Shown in pieces: positions 22,267-26,540 of a stretch of 26,540 nucleotides of DNA. A model generated the notes under the pieces. It saw only the letters and a program-made list of their open reading frames with translations, made no database searches and had not been told where the DNA came from. This stretch comes from CAZFPA01 sp964520975 (GTDB taxonomy: Bacteria; Bacillota; Negativicutes; Selenomonadales; Selenomonadaceae), in NCBI GenBank assembly GCA_964520975.1, contig CAZFPA010000024.1, forward strand, positions 1 through 26,540, written 5' to 3'. The position numbers and the translations under genes are program-made. The number at the start of each line of letters is the position of its first letter. Position 1 is the first letter of the stretch.

Positions 22267-23733
22267 ATGAGCAGAAAAGTAGACGTCGTTGTGGTTGGCG
22301 GCGGCATTACAGGCAATGCGATTCTCTTTCAGCTGGCAAAGTATGATTTGCGATGTGTTTTGCTGGAGAAGGACCCGGACATAGCATCGGGGACGACCAA
22401 ATCCAACAGCGCGATCATCCACGCGGGTTTCGATGCGAAACCGGGATCGTTGAAAGCGGAAATGAATGTCAGAGGCAACAAGCTCTATCATGAACTCAAG
22501 GATGAGCTGGACCTGGATATCCAGTGGAAAGGATCTCTGGTCGCAGCGACCTCCGACGAGGAAATGGACAGCATCAGAGATTTGCTGGAGCGTGGAAAAA
22601 TCAATGGCGTAGACGGACTGGAAATATGGTCCGGAGAAAAAGTCCGGGAGACAGAGCCTTATCTGAGCCCGGCAATACAGGGGGCGCTTTGGGCTCCCAG
22701 CGCCGGAATCTGTTGCCCCTTCGGCACGGCAATCGCCTTTGCGGAGAATGCGGAGCTCAACGGTGCAGAGATTATCCGGGAGTGTGAGGTCAAGGGCTTC
22801 GATGTTCAGAACGGGCGCATTACAGCTGTCCGTACGGATGGAGAGACCTTTGAGACGCGTTATGTAGTGAATGCCGCCGGGCTGCGGGCAGATGAGATCA
22901 GCAGGCTGGCCGGGGATGAGAGCTTTACGATTCGTCCCCGCAAGGGTGAGTATGTACTGTTTGACCGGGAGGCCTCCAAGAAGATGACCTCCGGCGTGAT
23001 CTTTCCGACACCGAGTAAGACTTCAAAAGGTATCCTCGTTTGCACGACCATCGATGGCAATGTGTTCGTCGGTCCGAATGCCCAGGATATGGATGACAAG
23101 GAAGATACCGCAGTCACAGCAATGGGACTCGATCAGATACTCACATCGGCAAAGAAACTGTTGCCGGAGATTCCCTTACGGGACTCCATTACCGTATTTG
23201 CGGGGCTGCGGGCGATTGCCAGCACCGGCGATTTCGTGCTCGGAAAATCCACCGCTGTCGAAGGACTGATTCAGGCGGCAGGCATACAGTCTCCGGGACT
23301 GACCTCCGCACCGGCGATCGGTCAGTATATTGCCGATATCATTGTGAAGGAAACGGGGGCTGCGCCGCGCAAGGACTATCATCGGGGACGTCCGGCAAGG
23401 CATGTGTTCCGTGAACTGACAGGCAGCGAGCGCGCAGCGCTCATCGCCCGTGATGAACGCTATGGTCGTGTGATCTGCCGTTGTGAGACGGTTACAGAGG
23501 GCGAGATTGTGGATGCCATCCACCGTCCCTGCGGAGCACGTACCGTAGATGGTGTGAAGCGGCGGACCCGGGCTGGCATGGGAAGATGCCAGGGTGGATT
23601 CTGCGGACCAAGAGTAACCAAGATCCTGGCGCGGGAGCTCAATATCCCGGTGACGGAAGTCAGAAAAGAAGCCAGAGATTCCTATATGTTCTATGACAAG
23701 GATTGGGGAACAACGAGCGGGGGTAAGGCGTAA
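22267..23733 (+). CDS. FAD-dependent oxidoreductase with BFD-type [2Fe-2S] domain, GlpA-like
   Basis: A 488-residue protein from ATG 22267, eight bases after AGGAGAGG; the frame extends to 22234 without a site. Residues 5-33 form the FAD-binding fold (VVVVGGGITGNAILFQLAKY). A DAO-type domain continues to about 370, with TTKSNSAIIHAGFDAKPGS. The C-terminal part has C404-x-C406 (ICRCETVTEGE) and C441-x4-C446 (MGRCQGGFCGP), ligands of a BFD-like [2Fe-2S] centre. Such proteins act as anaerobic glycerol-3-phosphate dehydrogenase catalytic subunits, oxidising G3P to dihydroxyacetone phosphate. Clustering with glpK supports that role. The stop overlaps the next start by one base. Confidence 0.92.
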   Translation: MSRKVDVVVVGGGITGNAILFQLAKYDLRCVLLEKDPDIASGTTKSNSAIIHAGFDAKPGSLKAEMNVRGNKLYHELKDELDLDIQWKGSLVAATSDEEMDSIRDLLERGKINGVDGLEIWSGEKVRETEPYLSPAIQGALWAPSAGICCPFGTAIAFAENAELNGAEIIRECEVKGFDVQNGRITAVRTDGETFETRYVVNAAGLRADEISRLAGDESFTIRPRKGEYVLFDREASKKMTSGVIFPTPSKTSKGILVCTTIDGNVFVGPNAQDMDDKEDTAVTAMGLDQILTSAKKLLPEIPLRDSITVFAGLRAIASTGDFVLGKSTAVEGLIQAAGIQSPGLTSAPAIGQYIADIIVKETGAAPRKDYHRGRPARHVFRELTGSERAALIARDERYGRVICRCETVTEGEIVDAIHRPCGARTVDGVKRRTRAGMGRCQGGFCGPRVTKILARELNIPVTEVRKEARDSYMFYDKDWGTTSGGKA

Positions 23734-24998
23734 TGGGCGAAATCTATGATATCATCATCGTAGGCGGCGGCCCGGCAGGGCTTTCCGCTGCGTACAGTGC
23801 CTGGGAGGCCGGGGCTGAAAAGATTCTGATCCTGGAGCGGGACCGCGAGGTTGGCGGCATCCTGCAGCAGTGCATCCATAATGGCTTTGGCCTGCATCAT
23901 TTCAAAGAAGAGCTCACCGGACCCGGCTATGCACGCCGCTGCTGGAAGCTCATCGAGGATAAAAAGGCCGTATCGGTCATGACAGATACCATGGTTCTTG
24001 AGGTACGTGAGGACAAAACAGTCCTCGCGGTGAATCCGAAATGGGGTGTCATGGAGCTTCGGGCGAAGGCGATCATCCTGACGATGGGGTGCCGGGAACG
24101 TACCCGGGGCGCTATCCGGATTCCGGGGTATCGGCCCGCGGGAATCTACACAGCCGGCGCCGCACAGCGCATGGTCAATATGGAAGGATATCTTCCTGGC
24201 AAGAAAATTGTGATCCTGGGCAGCGGCGATATCGGGCTCATCATGGCTCGCCGGATGTCGCTGGAAGGCTGCAAGGTACAGGCTGTTTTGGAGATCTGCC
24301 CGTATTCCAATGGGCTCACCCGCAATATGGTACAGTGCCTGCAGGACTATGATATACCGCTTTATTTATCGCATACCGTTGTCAATATCAAGGGCAAGGG
24401 ACGGGTCAATGGCATTACCGCAGCAAAGGTTGATGAGCGGATGCAGCCGATTCCGGGAACTGAATTCGATATTGACTGTGATACATTGCTCCTTTCGGTA
24501 GGGCTCATTCCAGAGAATGAGCTGTCACGGGAGCTTGGGCTGGAGCTCCATCCGCTCACCAGTGGGCCGGTTGTAGACCAGCATCGTGAAACGAGCATTC
24601 CGGGAATCTTTGCTGCCGGCAACGTGGTCCATGTGCATGATCTGGTGGATTTCGTTTCTGATGAGGCTGGCATTGCCGGAAAATATGCAGCCCTTACAGC
24701 GCAGGGGAAGATGCCGGTACAGCGCGATGATGTAGCAGTCAACGCCGGTGATGGAGTCCGTACCTGTGTACCGCAGCATATCTGCCGGGGCGGGCAGGGA
24801 GAGACCGTAAGGCTCTTCATGCGGGTACGCCGGCCGATGCGCAAGGTCCGGCTGGAGATCCGGGACAGTGAGGTCGTGCTTCTGAGCAAGGCTCTTCCGG
24901 TGGCAAAGCCCAGTGAGATGATTGCTGTGGACCTGCCGGCTGCTAAGGTGGAGGCTATGCATGGCAGCCTGGAAGTCACCGTTCGTGAGGAGGTGTGA
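23733..24998 (+). CDS. FAD/NAD(P)-dependent oxidoreductase, electron-transfer partner
   Basis: A 421-residue pyridine nucleotide-disulfide-type flavoprotein. It shows an FAD motif at about residues 7-20 (IIVGGGPAGLSAAYSAWEAG), a family-typical GGILQQCIHNGFG, MGCRERTRGAIRIPGYRPAG, and a second dinucleotide fold near residue 150 (KIVILGSGDIGLIMARRMS). FAD closure follows at IFAAGNVVHVHDLVDFVS. It overlaps the upstream gene by one base (TAATG) and ends three bases before the DUF1667 gene. This order is seen in anaerobes where two flavoproteins and a DUF1667 protein serve glycerol-3-phosphate oxidation. The partner role is inferred; it may pass electrons to NAD or to a carrier. Confidence 0.92.
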   Translation: MGEIYDIIIVGGGPAGLSAAYSAWEAGAEKILILERDREVGGILQQCIHNGFGLHHFKEELTGPGYARRCWKLIEDKKAVSVMTDTMVLEVREDKTVLAVNPKWGVMELRAKAIILTMGCRERTRGAIRIPGYRPAGIYTAGAAQRMVNMEGYLPGKKIVILGSGDIGLIMARRMSLEGCKVQAVLEICPYSNGLTRNMVQCLQDYDIPLYLSHTVVNIKGKGRVNGITAAKVDERMQPIPGTEFDIDCDTLLLSVGLIPENELSRELGLELHPLTSGPVVDQHRETSIPGIFAAGNVVHVHDLVDFVSDEAGIAGKYAALTAQGKMPVQRDDVAVNAGDGVRTCVPQHICRGGQGETVRLFMRVRRPMRKVRLEIRDSEVVLLSKALPVAKPSEMIAVDLPAAKVEAMHGSLEVTVREEV

Positions 24999-25001
24999 AG
25001 C

Positions 25002-25376
25002 ATGGCTGTAGAAAAAAGAGTCCTCAATTGTATCAACTGTCCTATGGGCTGTGAAATTACCGTAGAAATAAAAGATGGAATTATCACAAAACTAGCAGGA
25101 AATAATTGCCATCGTGGCGAAGTATACACCAGAGAAGAAATTACAGCACCAAAACGCATGCTGACCTCAACGGTTCGCATCGCGGGAGCTGCTCTTCCTT
25201 TACTGCCGGTCGTATCGGCCGGGGTGCTTCCCAAGGAACGGGTAAGGGATTGTGCAGCATTTCTGCGGCAGGTCCGCGCAGAGGCTCCGGTCAAAGCCGG
25301 AGACATTATTGTAGCCAATATTCTCGGCCTTGGCGTCGATATTGCAGCCAGCCGGGATATGGATAGCCGTCATTGA
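25002..25376 (+). CDS. DUF1667 iron-sulfur protein of the glycerol cluster
   Basis: A 124-residue protein starting at ATG 25002 behind GAGGAGGTG, which lies in the end of the previous gene. The N-terminus has C10-x2-C13-x3-C17 (LNCINCPMGCEITVEI) and C36 in GNNCHRGEVY, a likely 4Fe-4S ligand set resembling the N-terminus of molybdopterin oxidoreductases. The C-terminal half (PLLPVVSAGVLPKERVRDCA) is the part typical of DUF1667. It takes the place that GlpC holds in the Escherichia coli enzyme, but no membrane anchor is evident. An electron-carrier role between the flavoproteins is inferred. Confidence 0.9.
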   Translation: MAVEKRVLNCINCPMGCEITVEIKDGIITKLAGNNCHRGEVYTREEITAPKRMLTSTVRIAGAALPLLPVVSAGVLPKERVRDCAAFLRQVRAEAPVKAGDIIVANILGLGVDIAASRDMDSRH

Positions 25377-25384
25377 CGGAATGC

Positions 25385-25408
25385 CGGATGCGGCAGATGC
25401 GGCATCCG
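25385..25408 (+). promoter_or_regulatory. Intergenic hairpin between the DUF1667 gene and the EIIB gene
   Basis: CGGATGC (25385-25391) pairs with GCATCCG (25402-25408) around a ten-base loop. There is no T-run, so it is more likely a processing or stability element than a terminator. Confidence 0.4.
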
Positions 25409-25438
25409 ACGGCAGAACTTATAAAGGAGGTGTATTTT

Positions 25439-25744
25439 ATGCGTCATATCGTATTGTTATGCTCCGCCGGTGTTTCCACCAATATCCTGGTGAAGAAGAT
25501 GGAGGAGGAAGCAGCACGCTTAGGCTATGAGTGCACGATTACAGCATATTCGCTGGCACAGGCCGCTGAAGGCGCTGCCAATGCAGATGTATTGCTGCTG
25601 GCACCGCAGGCGGGTCACTCGCTGGCTGAATTGCAGGTCAAGTATCCGAATGTTCCTTCCACAGTGATTCCGCAGAAGCTCTACGGGGCTTTGGATGCTG
25701 TTGAGATTCTGGATCTTGCACAGAAAACGGCAAAGGATTATTGA
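25439..25744 (+). CDS. PTS lactose/cellobiose-type EIIB, orphan within the glycerol cluster
   Basis: A 101-residue protein from ATG 25439 behind an ideal AAAGGAGGTG site; a longer frame from 25373 lacks one. MRHIVLLCSAGVSTNILVKK is the phosphocysteine loop of the Chb/Cel-type EIIB family, with C8 as phosphorylation site. The remainder (ADVLLLAPQAGHSLAELQ, then VPSTVIPQKLYGALDAVEIL) follows the family fold at full length. EIIB accepts phosphate from EIIA and passes it to sugar in EIIC, yet neither partner is in the window and glpK follows 105 bases later. It may serve a PTS encoded further on, or may act as a regulator within glycerol use (inference). Confidence 0.92.
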   Translation: MRHIVLLCSAGVSTNILVKKMEEEAARLGYECTITAYSLAQAAEGAANADVLLLAPQAGHSLAELQVKYPNVPSTVIPQKLYGALDAVEILDLAQKTAKDY

Positions 25745-25849
25745 GAAGCGCAGTAATCCATGCATGTATCAGGAAGTAGAGAAGAGGGATTCTACAGATA
25801 TGTTTTCGGATATATCTGATAAATCAAAATAAAAGGGGGATTTATACAA

Positions 25850-26540
25850 ATGGCTAAAAAGTATGTAATGGCGTTGGATGCAGGTACCACGAGCAACAGA
25901 GCAATCATCTTCGACGAAAACTCCAAAATCGTTGGCGTTTCCCAGAAGGAATTCACCCAGTACTTCCCGAACCCGGGCTGGGTTGAGCATGACGCTGAGG
26001 AAATCTGGAGCAGCATGTCAACTGTTATGAAGGAAGCTCTTGAGCAGTCCGGTCTTGCTGCGAGCGATATCGCGGCAATCGGTATCACGAACCAGCGCGA
26101 AACCGCTGTTGTTTGGGATAAGAACACGGGCCGTCCGGTTTATAACGCAATCGTATGGCAGTCCCGTCAGACGGCTCCCATCTGCGAAGATCTTAAGAAA
26201 AAAGGTCTGGTTGACGAGTTCAAACAGAAGACTGGTCTTATCATTGATGCATATTTCTCTGGCACAAAAGTTAAATGGATCCTCGATAACGTTGAAGGCG
26301 CAAGAGCAAAAGCTGAAGCTGGCGACCTGATTTTCGGTACGATCGACTGCTGGCTCATCTGGAAACTCACGGGCGGTAAAGCTCATGTAACGGATTATTC
26401 CAACGCTTCGCGTACTCTTATGTACAACATCAGAGAACTGCATTGGGATGATCAGCTCCTCTCTTATCTCACTGTTCCAAAATCCATGCTTCCGGAAGTT
26501 CGTCCTTCCAGCGGCGTATATGGCTACACGGTTCCGTCGA
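25850..26540 (+). CDS. glpK: Glycerol kinase (3' truncated by window edge)
   Basis: Phosphorylates glycerol to glycerol-3-phosphate in the cytoplasm. The first 230 residues are visible from ATG 25850, nine bases after AAAAGGGGGA; a full GlpK is close to 500. FGGY-kinase features: YVMALDAGTTSNRAIIFDE (phosphate 1 loop, with Ala where many have Gln), NPGWVEHDAEEIW, AAIGITNQRETAVVWDK, IVWQSRQTAPIC and FGTIDCWLIWKLTGG. The HPr-phosphorylated His region of Firmicute GlpK lies about at or beyond the edge. Codon use is biased as in highly expressed genes (Val is GTT 13 times and GTA 4 times, never GTC or GTG). A small stem at 25795-25818 lies upstream; I saw no separate promoter. Confidence 0.96.
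   Translation, partial: MAKKYVMALDAGTTSNRAIIFDENSKIVGVSQKEFTQYFPNPGWVEHDAEEIWSSMSTVMKEALEQSGLAASDIAAIGITNQRETAVVWDKNTGRPVYNAIVWQSRQTAPICEDLKKKGLVDEFKQKTGLIIDAYFSGTKVKWILDNVEGARAKAEAGDLIFGTIDCWLIWKLTGGKAHVTDYSNASRTLMYNIRELHWDDQLLSYLTVPKSMLPEVRPSSGVYGYTVPS

Overview
The window looks like chromosomal DNA of an anaerobic, Gram-negative-type Firmicute. Negativicutes of the Selenomonas/Mitsuokella/Megamonas kind are my best guess. This is inferred from moderate GC content, AGGAGG ribosome sites, a T-box leader, a one-chain clostridial-type PurL, an ECF vitamin S-component, and a glycerol cluster with a DUF1667 protein. No rRNA, CRISPR array, insertion sequence or prophage is visible. The window is mostly housekeeping and metabolic genes with a few small unexplained ones.

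Layout. 1-2100: the 3' part of a Cache-type chemoreceptor gene, followed by a 51-residue protein carrying one complete ferredoxin-type Cys motif. 2085-3351: a YczE-family membrane protein (minus strand) and, across an AT-rich divergent promoter region, a 79-residue possible DNA-binding protein. 3406-6044: a membrane-anchored metallophosphoesterase translationally coupled to an OGT/SPINDLY-type glycosyltransferase. 6041-11148 (minus): a TauE/SafE transporter, a BvgS-like hybrid sensor kinase and an Ala-rich protein of unknown role. 11294-13468: a ROK-family regulator and an MFS transporter, abutting. 13635-13813 (minus): two tRNA-Ser genes one base apart. 13903-14544 (minus): an ECF S-component. 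14939-15400: a stand-alone receiver protein. 15444-17425 (minus): a T-box leader, an Lrp/AsnC regulator and a class I aminotransferase. 17605-21962: a YhcH-family protein and purL. 22267-26540: a glycerol cluster of a GlpA-like flavoprotein with a BFD-type iron-sulfur domain, a second flavoprotein, a DUF1667 iron-sulfur protein, a lone PTS EIIB and glpK, which runs off the end.

How the parts work together. The last cluster would phosphorylate glycerol (GlpK) and oxidise glycerol-3-phosphate anaerobically through two flavoproteins and an Fe-S protein. A half-conserved catabolite-responsive (cre) site lies over its -10 box, and the unexpected EIIB suggests a further link to PTS status. The Lrp-aminotransferase pair resembles Bacillus AlaR-AlaT. 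The T-box upstream has a candidate alanine specifier (GCT), so alanine synthesis under tRNA-Ala control is a coherent reading. The alternative register reads AGC (Ser).

I saw no clear defence system or other wholly new multi-gene system. The items most worth following are the orphan EIIB in the glycerol operon, the T-box specifier, the Fe-S mini-protein behind the chemoreceptor, and a terminator for the TauE transcript buried inside the convergent glycosyltransferase gene.
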